Assembly: GCA_965153355.1 (NCBI GenBank)
Contig: OZ231126.1
Coordinates: 23,250,001 to 23,314,000 of the forward strand
DNA: 64,000 bases
Direction: 5' to 3'
Origin: Flaccisagitta enflata
Taxonomy: Eukaryota; Chaetognatha; Sagittoidea; Aphragmophora
Shown here: positions 31,515 through 46,703 of the stretch, one piece after another
How positions within the stretch are numbered: position 1 is the stretch's first letter
Layout of the letters: each line of letters opens with the position of its first letter
Notes under the pieces: generated by a model
Database searches by the model: none
What the model was told of the DNA's origin: nothing
The model's input: the letters and a program-made list of their open reading frames with translations, nothing else
Translations under genes and position numbers: made by a program

Positions 31515-31750
31515 TTTGATGAAAAAAGGACAAATACAGTAAAGGACGGGGGAATTAATGAAACTATTGCTAAAAAACTGCCGCGGACGTGGAAGAGGGG
31601 AAGGGGCAGGGACGCAATATCCCCTTTTATGATCAGTGATCTATGGACTTACAGACGGACCTACAGACAGGCAAACAAAGCCTCTTTTAAAGTCGGACCA
31701 ACAGACAGGCAAACAAAGCTTCTTTTAAAGTCGCGAGTCCGCAAATAAAA
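31515..31750 (-). promoter_or_regulatory. 5' flank of the second Helentron copy
   Basis: Same signature as the first copy (GCGGACTCGCGACTTTAAAA on the minus strand). Here a segment of about 40 bp (GACAGGCAAACAAAGC plus TTCTTTTAAAGTC) is present twice in tandem, so the terminal region differs between the two units. Confidence 0.55.
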
Positions 31751-31754
31751 TTAC

Positions 31755-31758
<4 letters not shown>

Positions 31759-31820
<62 letters not shown>

Positions 31821-31965
31821 TTGCTCACTCACTCGCTCACTCTCTTGCAAGCTCAAAAACACGCTCTTTACCTCGCTCACCCGCTTGCTTACTCACTCAC
31901 TTTCTCACTCACTCGCTCACTCGCTCACTCTCTCGCTCACTCACTTGCTCTCTCGTTCTCGTGCG
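31759..31965. repeat. (TC)n and ACTC tetramer arrays
   Basis: (TC)n at 31759-31815, followed by an extra GCTCACTCACTC block and the tetranucleotide array. It is structurally rearranged relative to 15067-15236. Confidence 0.9.
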
Positions 31966-32423
31966 CACTATTCTAAACTTACTGTGAATTAAACAAACTT
32001 GACTTCACCTCTTGAGCAGAAAATGAAAATGATCCAATAGAAATTTGCAATCATTTTTAAAATATTTCCTAAAAATTCCTTATGTGTGTCTTAACTAGCT
32101 ATCCATTCGTTTTATAAGGGTTTGCTAGTCAGTTAGTTTCAGTGAAACAGAATTGAATCAGACTGATGATGAAGACATGGTTAAATGATAGAATACATGA
32201 ATGAGGATTTAGATCATGCAGAACATAAAGAATGCTGCTTAAGCAAAGAATGACATAAGACGATGACTACGATGACATTGACGATACTGACGATGACAAT
32301 GACCACCAATAAAGGCGACTATCACTGACCGGAAAAAAGTAGTAAATGGGTTGTTTTTTTTCAGTGCATTTTGTTTTATGTGTACATCTCATGCTGTTTG
32401 GTTCAGTACCTGTCTGTTTTCAG

Positions 32424-32623
32424 TTGCATGCACGTGACTCTGCACCCCGCTTTGTCTGTCTGTCTATCTGTCTGTTGGTCGGTCGATTGGTCAGGCGGTT
32501 GGTTGGTTGGTCAGTCGCTCAGTCAGTTGAAAATTGTTTTTCAATCTGTGTCCCTTTCTAGGTGCAGACACGCGACTCTACAAGCGACTACACTCGGTTT
32601 ATCCAACCGTCAGTCGGTCCGAC
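32424..32623 (+). mobile_element. Two HINE-like heads (unit-2 copy)
   Basis: Identical in layout to 15706-15905: ACGTGACTCTGCACC with a GTCTGTCTGTC core, then GACACGCGACTCTACAAGCG. Confidence 0.45.
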
Positions 32624-32734
32624 ACATTTTTGAATTCAATGTTGAGATATTTAAAAACATATATCTTAAATATATCACTATATGCCAGAAAAATGAACAA
32701 AAAAACAACTAAACGAATAAATAAACAAAAGCCC

Positions 32735-34170
32735 CCAGTGTTCTACAGGACTTCGTCCCCTTCGGGGCCGCTGCCCTGCTCCCTCTCACTCCAATTCACA
32801 ATCATGCAAAGCAGGGCAACGGGTATCGCTGACCACATATTGCCCTTGGGCGACCTGTTTCCTTTCTTCCTTTCTCTCTTTCTCTCTTTCTCTCTTTCTC
32901 TCTTTCTTTCTTTCTTTCTCTTTTTCTTTCTTTTTTTCTTTCTTTCTTTCTTTCTTTCAATTCCCTTTTTCTTTCTTCCCTTTTTGGGCAGCGGCCCCGA
33001 AGGGGCCGATGACCTATGCTTTCACACAGGAGAAAATTCTCCTCCTTCTTCTTCTCCTCCTCCTTCTTCTCCGTCCACCCCCTCAACCAGCCTTGAAGCC
33101 CAAAATCTAGCCTCAAGGCTCAATTATTAGCCTTGAAGCTCAAATTCCAGCCTTGAGGCTCAAATTCCAGCTTTGAGGCTCAAATTCCAGCTACTAGCCT
33201 CAAATTTCAGCCTCACAGCTTAAAATCTAACCTCAAGTCTCAAATTGAGCCTCAAAGCCCAGAATCCAGCCTCTCCAGCCTCTTCACTTCTCCTCCCTCT
33301 TCTCCTCCTTCTCTGTCCACCCCCTCAACCCTAGAATATAGATTTTAAGCCAAAAATCCTGCCTCGAGGCTCAAATTCCAACCTGAAGGCTTATATTCCA
33401 GCTTAAAGCCTCAGATTCCAGCTTCAAAGCCTCAAATCCACCCTCAAGGCTTAGAATCGAGCCTCAAAGCCCAGAATCCAGCCACATGGCCCCAATTTCA
33501 GCCTCCAAGCTCAAATTGCAGCCTCCAGGCTCAAGTCCCAACATAAAGCCTCTAAAATAACTAAGCATAGGTCATCGGCCCCTTCGGGGCCGCTGCCCCT
33601 CTCACCATCACACACCCACACATACTTACAGGGGCAACGGGTACCGCTGACCATCTAACGCTTTTGCGACTATTCTTTCTTCCTTTTTGGAAGGGGTCGA
33701 TGACCTATGCTTTCACACATATGGGGATTTTCTCCTCCTCCTCCTTCTTCGTCCCCCCCCCCTTAAATCCCAGTCTTGAGGCCCAAATTCCAGTCTCGAG
33801 GCCCAAATCCCAGTCTTGAGGGCCATTTCCCAGCCTCAAGGCCCAAATCCTAGCCTGGAGGCCCATAACCCAGCCTTGCAACCCAAATCTCAGCCTCCAG
33901 GCTAGGATTTGGGCCTTGAGGCTGGGATATGGCCCCCAAGACTGGGATTTGGGCCTTGAGACTGGAATTTGGGCCTCGAGACTGGGATTTGAGGGGGGAG
34001 GGACGGAGAAGGAGGAGGAGGAGAAGGAGAAAATCCCCCATATGTGTGAAAGCATAGGTCATCGACCCCTTCGGGGCCGCTGCCCTGCTCCCCCCTCAAC
34101 TTCAACCACAACCTAATTAGGCAGGGCACGGGTACCGCTGACCATCTAACGCTTTTGCGACTATTCTCTT
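32735..34170. repeat. GGCCCC hairpin modules plus 20-bp satellite (unit-2 copy)
   Basis: Cleaner version of the block at 16018-17330. Hairpin GGCCCCGAAGGGGCC or its like occurs at about 32755, 32993, 33578 and 34066. The module often continues GATGACCTATGCTTTCACAC or, inverted, GGGTACCGCTGACCATCTAA. 20-bp satellite arrays occupy 33075-33560 and 33765-34000. A (TTTC)n run is at 32860-32960. Confidence 0.8.
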
Positions 34171-34201
34171 TCTTTCTTCCCTTTTTCTTTCTTCCTTTTT
34201 C

Positions 34202-34236
<35 letters not shown>

Positions 34237-34427
34237 ATCTTTCTTTCTCTCTTTCTTTCTTAATTTTTTTTCTTTCTCTCTTTCTTTCTTCAAAAGTTTC
34301 TTTCTCTCTGACGTTCTGTCTTCCTTTCTTCCTTTCTATCTTTCTGCTTTTTTCTTTATTTCTTTCTTTCTTTCTTTCCGTCCGTCTTTCTCTCTGCTGT
34401 TCCCTCTTTCTTTCTTTTTTTTCTATC

Positions 34428-34494
<67 letters not shown>

Positions 34495-34565
34495 GTCTAC
34501 ACGTATCTCTCTTTCTCTCTTTTTTTTCTTTTTTTTCTTTTTTTTCTTTCTTTCTGTCTTACTTT
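34165..34565. repeat. (TTTC)n microsatellite (unit-2 copy)
   Basis: As at 17320-17690, with different run lengths and an extra TTTTTTCTATCTC interruption. Confidence 0.95.
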
Positions 34566-34782
34566 CTCCTTTGAATCCTAGTTACCTCCTCCTTCTTCTT
34601 CTTCTTCTTCTTCTTCTTTCGATTCTCGATTTCTCAATTGTCATTTGTCATTCATTTACCGAGAGGATGAAAAGACTCCTGGTATGAGACGCGCCCTTTA
34701 ATTTTCAACCTTAAACGTAAAACAAATGAACAACATCGGAAGTCATAGCAAATGGCCAGGATGCTCTCCTTCCCACCCACCC

Positions 34783-34785
<3 letters not shown>

Positions 34786-34830
<45 letters not shown>
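34786..34830. repeat. (TC)n microsatellite
   Basis: Unit-2 counterpart of 17882-17930. The following 34835-35730 holds no gene that I can support. Confidence 0.9.
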
Positions 34831-34832
<2 letters not shown>

Positions 34833-35784
34833 CCCTGTTACCTTCTTACAAGATGAAATGCGTATTGTATCTCTTGGTTAATTGCATCTTAAAATAAGCG
34901 AATTATGTCGGAATCAAGATCGCGATTTTTTTTTCTTGAAAAGGGTTGACGGAAAACTTATTTTGCATAGAAAATGAGAAATTCAAAAATCGAAGAACAT
35001 CACCCTCTTCTAAATTCATTTCTCCACAAAGTGATGTTTTCAGAAATGCAAAATTCAATCGCGTTTGGCAGATTAAGAGTTTTCCGTGAGACTAAAAGTT
35101 TTTTCTACCATCTCGTCAGCAAGATTTTTCCCTCAGTTTAGACTTGTAAATCGCGTTGAAACTGATTCAGGTGACCACGGGTGACGAATCAATGTTAAAT
35201 CAACTCATATCAACCAGACCCATACCTCAGAGAGCCATACAGGCCATATACAATCATGAATTTTGACAATTTCTTCTCATTTTCATAAAAGAGCGAATTG
35301 ACTTTATCACTTAACCAATCACCCTATTTATTTTCTTCCAGCCCACATATGAGGGGGTTATCCCTTTTCTTGGCCGGGGTACGTGAAATATGACTATAAT
35401 CTCCTAATTTAACAAAAAAACAAGGAATATAAGACATCCTCCTTGCGAAGATAAAGATATGAATGTCAAGAGCAATCTCAAATTATCACCTAAGTTTTTT
35501 ATTTCTTTGCTGTTTTATCTCACTTTTTTTTTCTTAAACTCACTTCCATAGTTCTTTAAAAGATTTTGAACAGTTCCCACATCTTAGGACTATATCCATT
35601 GTTAGTACACAAGTGTTGGACACAATACTTTATCATTTTTTTGACTTGGTAAAGGTAAAAAGTAAGTGGCAAAGAAATCCCGTGCTCAAAAGAACCGCGT
35701 CTTATTCAATAATAGCGAAAAGTTAATAATCGTCATCATCATCATCATCAACATCATTATCTACATCAACATCAACAACGACGA

Positions 35785-35822
<38 letters not shown>

Positions 35823-35825
35823 ACG

Positions 35826-35862
<37 letters not shown>

Positions 35863-36440
35863 ATACAACAACAACAACAACGACAATATCATCGACATAA
35901 CAGTGTAAGGGTTAGTATATTCGGCGACGTTATGTGACCAAACAATGCTGGGAGAAAATGGAAGGTATTTCGGGGTCATATAAAATTCTCAATGGTAGTA
36001 AGCGAAGACGAGACAGTGAAGCGTAGGACCGTAGGTTGAACAGCGATGACGGTGATGCCGGTAAAAAGCGGAACCTCTATGAGGGTGGAGGACCTTTCGT
36101 TCGTGGTACGCTCTCACGTTTGTTCGAATAACGCGTTCTTGAAATCATTACGACGGCAGTATGGCTGAGGAGTTGCCGGCGGCATGGCCCAAGAATTGTC
36201 GGCAGAATGGCCTGTCGCTGCTGATGCCGGCTTTAACGGCAGAGGCAAGGAATTCAACCCACGATAATAACCCAATTTTGTCCCGCGCCTCACGGCAAAA
36301 CTCAATGTTAGTTGGTCCGTTAGTATATGCTTGAGCTTAAAATTTTGTTTTCGCACTTTTTTTGCATCACTGCTCCAAAATGTAAAATGACTCATTTTTG
36401 CTACGTTGTCCTCGCAAAGTTTGTTTGTTTGTTCGTTTTT

Positions 36441-36526
<86 letters not shown>

Positions 36527-36708
36527 GCGTGTGTAAGTGGCTGTGTGTGTACGTGGCTGTGTGTGTACGTGGCTGTGTGTACGTGTTTGGGCCTATGCGT
36601 GTGTCCAAGACAATGTCTGTCTTTTTACAGCAATTAAACTGCCCGTACGTCTGAATGTCCTCTTGACTGCATTCCTGTCTTTCTTTCTGCGTGTCTCTCT
36701 GTCCACTT

Positions 36709-36764
<56 letters not shown>

Positions 36765-38427
36765 AAGGCCACCACAACTACGACCACCACCACCACCACC
36801 ACCACCACCACCACCACCACCACCACCGCCGCCTCGTCTGCCGCTTCCGTCGCTGCCGCCTTCGGCACGCCCCATTGAAAAACGCCATTTTGCGATCCCA
36901 ATGGCCACATGAAATTTCTTAATGCGATCAATAAAACTAACTAAGGATATTACTGACCGACAGTAATTGCCGCCATAAAACTTGCATTCGCCGCCGACGC
37001 TTCGCTCATAAAACGACGACGATGACGACGACGTTAACGACGATGACGACGACGACAACGACGATAACGACGACAGATGGTGCAAAGTGGATGCTGGCGG
37101 CGATCCAGAAAGCAATAACAGAGCAACATTGCGAAAGAGAGAAATGTTTGCTCTCGAGATCTTTATAAGTTTTGCGACTTTCTCCGCGTTGTTGCGTCAA
37201 AAAAAAAAACTTGCTAGTAAGTTTTTTTTTTCTACCTAATTTTAACATTTTTTGCAAGTAAAAACGGAATTTAACTATTTTTTGCCTTATTTTCTTTATT
37301 TTTCCTTAAAACCAGCTCTTGCGCTTCCGGGACCCAAATTCGGGCAATTTCTATACATAAACGGCTGTCGTTATAACGTCTGCGCCGGGTTATTCCATCC
37401 AAAGCGGCGCCTCCTCGTTACTTTAACGGCGTTGTAATCCGGCGTCGCCCGGAGTCATTCTCCGAACGGCGGAACAGCGGCGGCGTCGTCGACTCAGTGG
37501 TGTAAGGCAACCTAAAATCGAAGGGACGCCCGACTCTCATCTATGTTTTATTAACAGCAAATTTTGATTGAGCCAAAAAAAAAACGAAAAAAAAAAACGC
37601 TATCATTACTTGTTTTCTAAACTTAGTGTATATTTCCTATTGAGGGGAAGGGAATGAAATGAACAAAATATGCACACTTCTTATTTTCTTTTTTTTTTCT
37701 TTTTTCTTTCTTCCACTAATTTTCATAGAAACAGTCTCAGAGAGTGAGCCCTGTCTGACATCGAGGGCGTTAGCTGACGTCCCTTCTCGTTATCATCCAA
37801 TTTACCAGCGGCGTTGTCGTCGCTGTAAATCGGCGTGACGCCGCCAAGCGGCGCGGCGTGGCGTAGTCATAGCGGCGCTTTCATTGCGTGGCGAATGTTC
37901 TTCCAGAAGCGGCGTTTGAACGTCGCCTCCTCGCGTTAGAAACCATAAATGGAAGCAGCTGCCTGGAAATGGGTTCAAAAGCGCCCGTTATCCACATTAT
38001 ATATCCCCCTTATCCACGTAGTAAATGCCCGTCGGCACTACCAAACTCGAAACCCAAATTTCTTGAAATTTGATTTTTTGTATTTTCTATAAGAATTTGA
38101 TAATCAACAAAATATATTTTTTTTTCATGATTTCATTTTTTGAAAAGTAATTTTTTTTTTTTGAGTATAGACAACAATATTTTTTTCTTAGTTTGTCCAA
38201 TAATCTAAGAATGCAAAAGTTTATACTATTTTCATTTTTTACTGTTGATATTGAGATATAGCAAGCAATGTTTACAGATAGAAATGAAACTGTTATCAAA
38301 ATAGAAATCAGAACTAGATAACTGGTATGAGTTTAAAGGAAATTAAATGAACAAAAAACAGATAAAACAATAATAGATAAATGAATAAACAGCACACTTT
38401 TAAATCTGTTTAATAAAAACCTCAATA

Positions 38428-38588
38428 CATCAGGACCCCGCCGCATTGGTCCCATTGGGACTGAAGATTATTCACCTTCATCTTAGGTTCACCTTAAAAA
38501 AAAGTGAAATCTCATTAAAAACTATCATTTCGGATCTTTATTTTTGGGGAACCTTTAAAAGCAGGTCTGTTATTGCGGGGTTCCACTG
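38428..38588. mobile_element. Short TA-flanked MITE (unit-2 copy)
   Basis: Same element as 21508-21668, carried along in the duplication. No differences are seen. Confidence 0.7.
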
Positions 38589-38965
38589 TATTAACAAAAG
38601 AAAATACATTAGGAATCTGGATTTCTGCTTTGGTGTTTTAGATCGGTGGTGCCGAAGAAACATCCTGTTCTCTTCTCAAGAGTCGTTCCACTCGGATTCT
38701 AGCTTCATTGGACTAACTTCATCTTTCTCAAGATGCAAAAAGATGCTAAAAGAAAAAAAATCTTTGCTCATTAAAACTCTATCTATGATTACTATAAAAA
38801 AATGTATAAAACTTCTTTATTGTCTGATTTTTTTCCGAATTTCCCCCTTTTTTCGTGATCTTTTTTTTTCTCTTCTTGTCCTTCATAGCGTTTCCTTGTC
38901 ATATATGATAAGCACACTCAAGTACAGATACTCGATCTGAAATCGACAAATAACACATACATATG

Positions 38966-39172
38966 AATAACAAGTGACACTGGGTCAAAATATCGCTGCG
39001 GACGGGTGGTCCAACCACCATCCACACCTCAACCCCCACACCCACTCAAACAAATGCAAAAATTATTCAAAAACACTCGTTTTCCCACTTTTAGACTCGT
39101 GCTGGCAGATGGACGGACGGAGGGACCGACGTGCAAAGCCTCTTATGGAGTTACGTGTCCACGACTAAAAAG
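38966..39172 (-). mobile_element. HINE-like element (unit-2 copy)
   Basis: Same element as 22046-22252, duplicated with the unit. Confidence 0.65.
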
Positions 39173-39538
39173 CAACATACACAAACCAAAAACACTCAAC
39201 CAATTCCTCTGCATCTGACCAGTGCTATGATGTACAGACAAATAGACTCAAAGAGATGCGTGGGCGAAACTTGAAAGGCACCGCTAACCGTTAACTGCGG
39301 GTGGAAACTCTCAAGGCACGTGAAGTAAAACTGGCCACTGCGCTGACCAGTCGATTACGATGACGACGACGATGACGATGACGGTGACGATGACGATGGC
39401 GACGACGACGACGACAACCATGTTTGAAACCACTTCGCTCTTTTAGTTTCCACTTTCACACGATAAAATCGGAGATTCGATTACATGAAACGTTGGTTTT
39501 GAATCCGTGTGTCTCATGTCGCTCAACAACAACAACAA

Positions 39539-39624
<86 letters not shown>

Positions 39625-39626
39625 GC

Positions 39627-39657
<31 letters not shown>

Positions 39658-42600
39658 TCGACGTTGATGATTTAACCATCATTTCTCACTTTTTAGGTGC
39701 GACAAAGCACCTCTATAACTCGTATAATTCGTTCGACGATCCACATGTCGCACCTTATCGGCCTACTTGGCCTTGTTCTCATGTTATCTTACGGATTTCT
39801 TGTTCATGCTGATGTCACTCCACCTCTGTCCGGGTTTGAGCTCTCTCTCTGTCTATGTCTCTGTCTCTATCTCTGTCTGTGTGTCTGTCTGTCTTTCTCT
39901 CTCCCTCCTCGTTCTCAGTTTCGTTCAGTTCCGAGCAACAAAAGGAATGAGACGAGTTTGCACCTGGTTCTCACGATCACGTGTGTCTGAGTCAATGTTT
40001 TGGCGGGTTGGGATGGTGGTCAATAATCGAACAGTCAGAATTTTGGATTTGGAGGGAAAGAAGACCAAACTGAATACTTTCCAACTTAGCGGGGAAACAG
40101 AAGGAAAGAAATCGGTAAATCTTGATGTCTGATGACGATAAAATCCTGTTTTTCTTCATCACCATCCAAAAAAAAGAACTGTTCTGCTTTTTTGAAATGC
40201 TCGAATCCTCAATTTTCAATATTATGTCTTTCACAAAACAAAAATGAGCCAAAACAAAGCGAATTTTTCTGCTCGTGGATCCTCTCAATATGGTTGCATT
40301 TTTTGTTCTTTAAAACTCGCCGATCAAATCTCTCTGAAACACCACGTGGAAGACGTCCACAAAGGCCGCACATTCCTTTGTAGCAATTGTGGAGCGCAAT
40401 TACGATTTCACACAAATTTGTCGAAACACAAACACGTGACGTGTTTAAATACCAGATTCATCGTGTGCTATTTCCCGGAGAAGGCGCGTATTCCCAAGGC
40501 TAGCCCCGACACGAAATGTCCAACTTGTTTTCTTATATTTCCCAATTCCGTTCTAAACCGTCATCATTTCGAAGAATTCCACTGCCAACGAAGATTTCAT
40601 TGCAACTTTTGCCATCAAGTTGTCGTTTCCCATCGCGATCTTCTCGCGCACGTTTATCAACACGATGGCAACAACGTGACATTCGAAGCGAAATACGGCA
40701 AACGCCCACAGCATGTAAAATCAATACCCTTACACAAATGCCCCGACTGCGGGGGAATATTTTCGCATGCTGATAATTTAATCCGGCACAAAAGAATTGT
40801 TCATAGTCACACAGGCAAACCTATCTCGCCCAAACTCTCCAATACTCTTATGGGTAGTCGTCGGTTTATGTGCATGGACTGTGGTAAACGGGTCAATGAT
40901 AAAGTAGCTCACAAACGAAGTCATCATCCAAATGAGAGTATTACATTTGTCACTTCGTGGGGACCAGAACGTAACAAAAAGAAGATATTCTCGACATTGT
41001 CTGTAAATTCTTTAAGGAAAGACATTCCACAAGCCGGTAAAAGTAGTGAAGCCACTGACAATAAGAACACCGGCGACGTCATACTAATCACTGATAACGA
41101 GAAGGCCATTGATAACAATGAAACTACTAACACAACAGAGGTTACTGGTGAAGGTCAAAAGAACCAAGAAATCAACGATATCAATCTAATCAATGATGGC
41201 ATTAACGCCACTGATAAAGGACAGACAAACAAAAAAACTTATGACATCATCCATGCTTCTGATAGCGATGTGGTCTTTGACGATGAGAAAACTGACGACA
41301 TTGTTCTCATCATCACTGACAGTGTTGCGGCCACTGATAAGGGCCAGACCAACAGTTGCATTCAAGACACTGAATACGGTGAGGCCTCTAATGATGAGGA
41401 GACTAATGAAATAACTCATATCTCTGAAGACAATGAGGCCACTGGTAAAGAAGTAACCGAAGACAACATTGTAGTTTCTCATTGCAATGAAGTCACTGAC
41501 AGAGGAGAAAATAATGACATCATCCAGAATACTAACAGCAGTCAAACCACCAAAAATAACGAGTCTAATGACAAGAATGAGACAAATGATGACATCATAG
41601 CTTCAGATGGAATTGAGGCCAGTAATAACAGGAATGGTAGTAATGAAAAGAATGAAATAAAGATGATAAGAATAAGAAAGATGATAAGAAAATTGATAAG
41701 AAAGAATAAAACCGCCGACAGCACTGAGGCCAGCGATAAGGATGAAATGAGCATCAGCAAAGATACCATCGAGGCTGATGACTGCAACGCTGATGTCATA
41801 GTGATAAGTGATGGTGAAGAGACTAACATCCTCGACAAACGCGCCGTCGAGGCCAAAGACAACGACTGTAAAGGCGACAAGGAATATTGCGACGTCGATG
41901 ACGACAACGACGATGCCGCCGATGTAGCCGATGTCATTGACCTCACAGATGATGGAGGAACAGCTTTCATTTCCAGCAAGAATGTGGCACCGGATTATCC
42001 TGGAGGGGCGCATTATCGCAGCTTCAACTTTAATGGCGTTGTAATCCGGCGCTGTCGAGTTTCTCTCCGACGGCTTGATCAAGACGAGGAATGTGACTCT
42101 GAGTGGGCAAGGCCGAGAGGAACGGGATCTTCAAAGAAGCGAAAAATTGACACAAGGGCGAATGCTAGATATTTCGTCTGTAACCATTGTAGCGAGATAT
42201 TCCGTCATGTGGCTGATCACAAAATCCATGTGGAAGACGTGCACAAAGGGCGTGTTTACACATGCATTTGCAGAATCGAGTTGCGCGGATATTACGCTAT
42301 GCATAAGCATAAACGAACATGCCGTAAAAGCAGTTTCTGTTCATTTACCGTCTCTTATGATCCACCTTTTGATCAGGAAGCGACTTCTACTACCAGAAAC
42401 AAATGTAGAGTGAATATACCAACTTTAACAAGAACTTCTGCAAGATCAGTGACAAATAGGATCAGTAAAAGATACACTTCATTAGCGGTCAATGAAGTAC
42501 AAGAAGAAATTCTAGATGAAGTTCAAGATGACTCTACTATTACTCATACCAATAATCATGATTCAAATGATAAACGTTCAACGCATCCTGAAAGTGATAC

Positions 42601-43787
42601 TGCGGATGGTTGTCATGATCAGATTCCACCCACAAGGGTGGATGCCGGGCTTGGAGCGAGTGGATCCGTTATCTCAACTAATGTTATAGCGAGTTGGCAG
42701 AAAGAAAATACCGCATCAACCAAAAAGACCCAACCGCTTCCATCTAGTGACATCGTGAATGAAAATTTGTCGCCTTCTGTGCCTTTGACCTCTTCTGCTG
42801 CAAATGACTTAGAACCAGCTGAATCGGCAATTTCAACCAGTGGGCATGCGACAGAAGCCACTGCTACACTAACCGATACACAAATCGAAAACAACGACTC
42901 ATCCTCTTTAACATTGCATGCTGTACCTGCTGCTTCAATTGACACCAAGGATACAAACTCAATTACTTCAGTTCAAGCAACCATTTCGTCGGCAAATTCA
43001 AAAATTGAAAACCATATGCAGCCCACATATTCTGAAACCGCGTCGAAAAACAGTTCCTCAGAGCCTGCAGGGGTGTCTACAGATAATGCACCAGTAGCAA
43101 ACAAATCCGCACATTCGGCACAAACTGCAAGCTTATTGGCAAATCACCAAAGCGCTAGCAATGAATCGCCTATGTTTCCTTCAACTTCTGCGTCGAACAA
43201 AGTAGAGGATCTGACACTATTCTCTTCCCCGTCTGCAGCCGTTTCCACTGTCAATGCGCAAGTAGGAGTTCAGTCAAATGACCCTGTGCCCGCAGTTACT
43301 GCTTCTGTCAATAGTTACGAAAATAAAAACGTAAACAATATTTTTTCTTCAAATGTTACAATTTCTGCTCCAGATGTGCAACCGGAGACTTCTATGCATC
43401 ACAACTCTTTGCCTATTGCTTCCATAGACTCAAACGCTGGCCTCCAAAATACATCCTCGGGACAAGCATTAACAATTTCAGTAGGAAACCTTGCTGGGGA
43501 ATCGAGACTGCATTCAAGGCCAAATGCTGCTCCAAATACCACCAGCACAAGTGCATCACTACCGAATACCATCAACACCAATGCTGATAGATCTGATTCA
43601 AACCTTCAATTAATGCTGCTGATGCTGCTGCAAAAGAATTTGGCGGCCAACATGAATGAGAACGTTGGTGGAAATGGAAATGGGGAGAAAGAAAATGCCA
43701 ACAGCACTGAACGTGCCACAACCACTGGCAAGTGTGTCAAGAACAACAATCTGATCAACGCCAATAGAAACAGCAATAAAAACACCA

Positions 43788-45221
<1,434 letters not shown>

Positions 45222-46700
45222 ATATGGATTAATGGATATACAGATGAACCCCGCAATAACGGATGTCAATGGTCCTAAAAATGTCATCCGTCATAAATGG
45301 AATTCTGCTAATGCCAATGTACAGGCAAAAAAAAAAGTTATTAAGAGACTAAGATTTGATGTTTGTTACAGGCGCATTTCCGTTACTCTTGGGTCCCGTA
45401 TGCAGTAGTGGGGTGTACTGTATACATACACTTTTCAAATGATCATGGCCCTTTACTTTTCGTTTCAGTCACTTTGTTTAATGCATTTTCCAATTATGAT
45501 TCAACCAATCTGCTCTCATTTTCTTATTCCTTGAAAGAAATCAAATTCATGAGTGTATCTTGTCTCTCTTTTTTTTTTTTTTTTTTTTTTTTGACGAAAA
45601 GCGTATTCTGCTAAGAACAGAAGAGTAGATTCTTCCTCGAAAGCTAGATGTGAATTTTTGAACGGACAGTTGATGGACAGATCAACGGATCAACGGAAGG
45701 AGCTCAACAGAAAGGTGTCAGTGCTTACCAAATAATCTGTGTATTTGATGTGGTAACACTCCTCAGTAATTCTTAACACTTAGTCGGGGGGGGGGGGAAT
45801 GGGTTCTCTGGTGAAAGACCGTTTAACCAGACGATTGACTAACAGAGTACAGGCCAAAGTGCATGAGCCCAATATGGTGCCCGGCCGTATAGCTTTTCGT
45901 ACATCTCCCTTCCGGTATGGAATTCAGTTCACGCAACGGAAGCATTCCTTTTTAACAACAGTGCACAATAGTGTTTCAAGACCAAAAAGGCGATTTGCCA
46001 ATCATCGTTTACATCACTTTTAACATCTTTACCTGACAGTTCAGTTGCACCAATAGGCAACAATATCTGGGTGGTAGGCACAAGTATTACTAGTCGATTA
46101 CCCTTCGAACAAAGCCTACAATTAATCACATATATTCCAAATGTTTAAGGACAATCTTTTATTCACTCTTTGATAATGAAGGCAAAGATCATTTGATCAA
46201 TGTACCTGAATATGAAATCCTGCTTCAGGGTGTATTTCTTACAGAACTTGGCAGGGAGCGAATGGAAGGCTTAAATGAGTCCTCAAAACTTCAAACGAAA
46301 TTTCTTTTAGCGGTATTTCTTTCAAGTTTTCTAATTACCTCTTCAATAATACGATTTATGTCCCTTGACTTCTTCTCTAAGTGAAAATAGAAACCAAATC
46401 CTTCGAGGAGGTTCAATCTTTATTTTCTCAAAAAAATGGTTTTTTCTAAGAAGCGTTTACAGGTATTTTTTACGCTATGCCTGCCCAAATATAATAAAAT
46501 ATATTATCTTTTTCCTCACTGCCCCTGCCAATCCGCAGGTGACCTGTGTATCCGGTGTGTCCGGTGTATCTGTGAACTGTGTATTTTCTGTAAACAGTTG
46601 CAAACCAGTCAAACAATCAAACTGCCTTTCTGCCTCTCTGTCTCTCTTTCTGTCTTTCTGTCTGTCTGTCAGTCTTTCTCCCTCAAGAAGCAATTCTATC
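45222..46700. other. Unassigned 3' region of the zinc-finger gene
   Basis: Contains a T-run at 45570-45591 and a short GGACAGTTGATGGACAGATC stretch (45663-45700) like a HINE core. No gene is recognised. Candidate frames have random composition. Confidence 0.35.
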
Positions 46701-46703
46701 ATA

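Larger units (their letters stand above)
25831..42779. repeat. Tandem duplication, unit 2
   Basis: Direct repeat of 9141-25830, 16.95 kb long. Counterpart features not listed one by one: trinucleotide array 35731-35895; (GT)n 36442-36530; (TC)n 36715-36760; (CCA)n 36784-36828; zinc-finger-like fragment 37411-37500; GC-rich block 37740-37980; (CAA)n 39523-39657. Confidence 0.95.
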
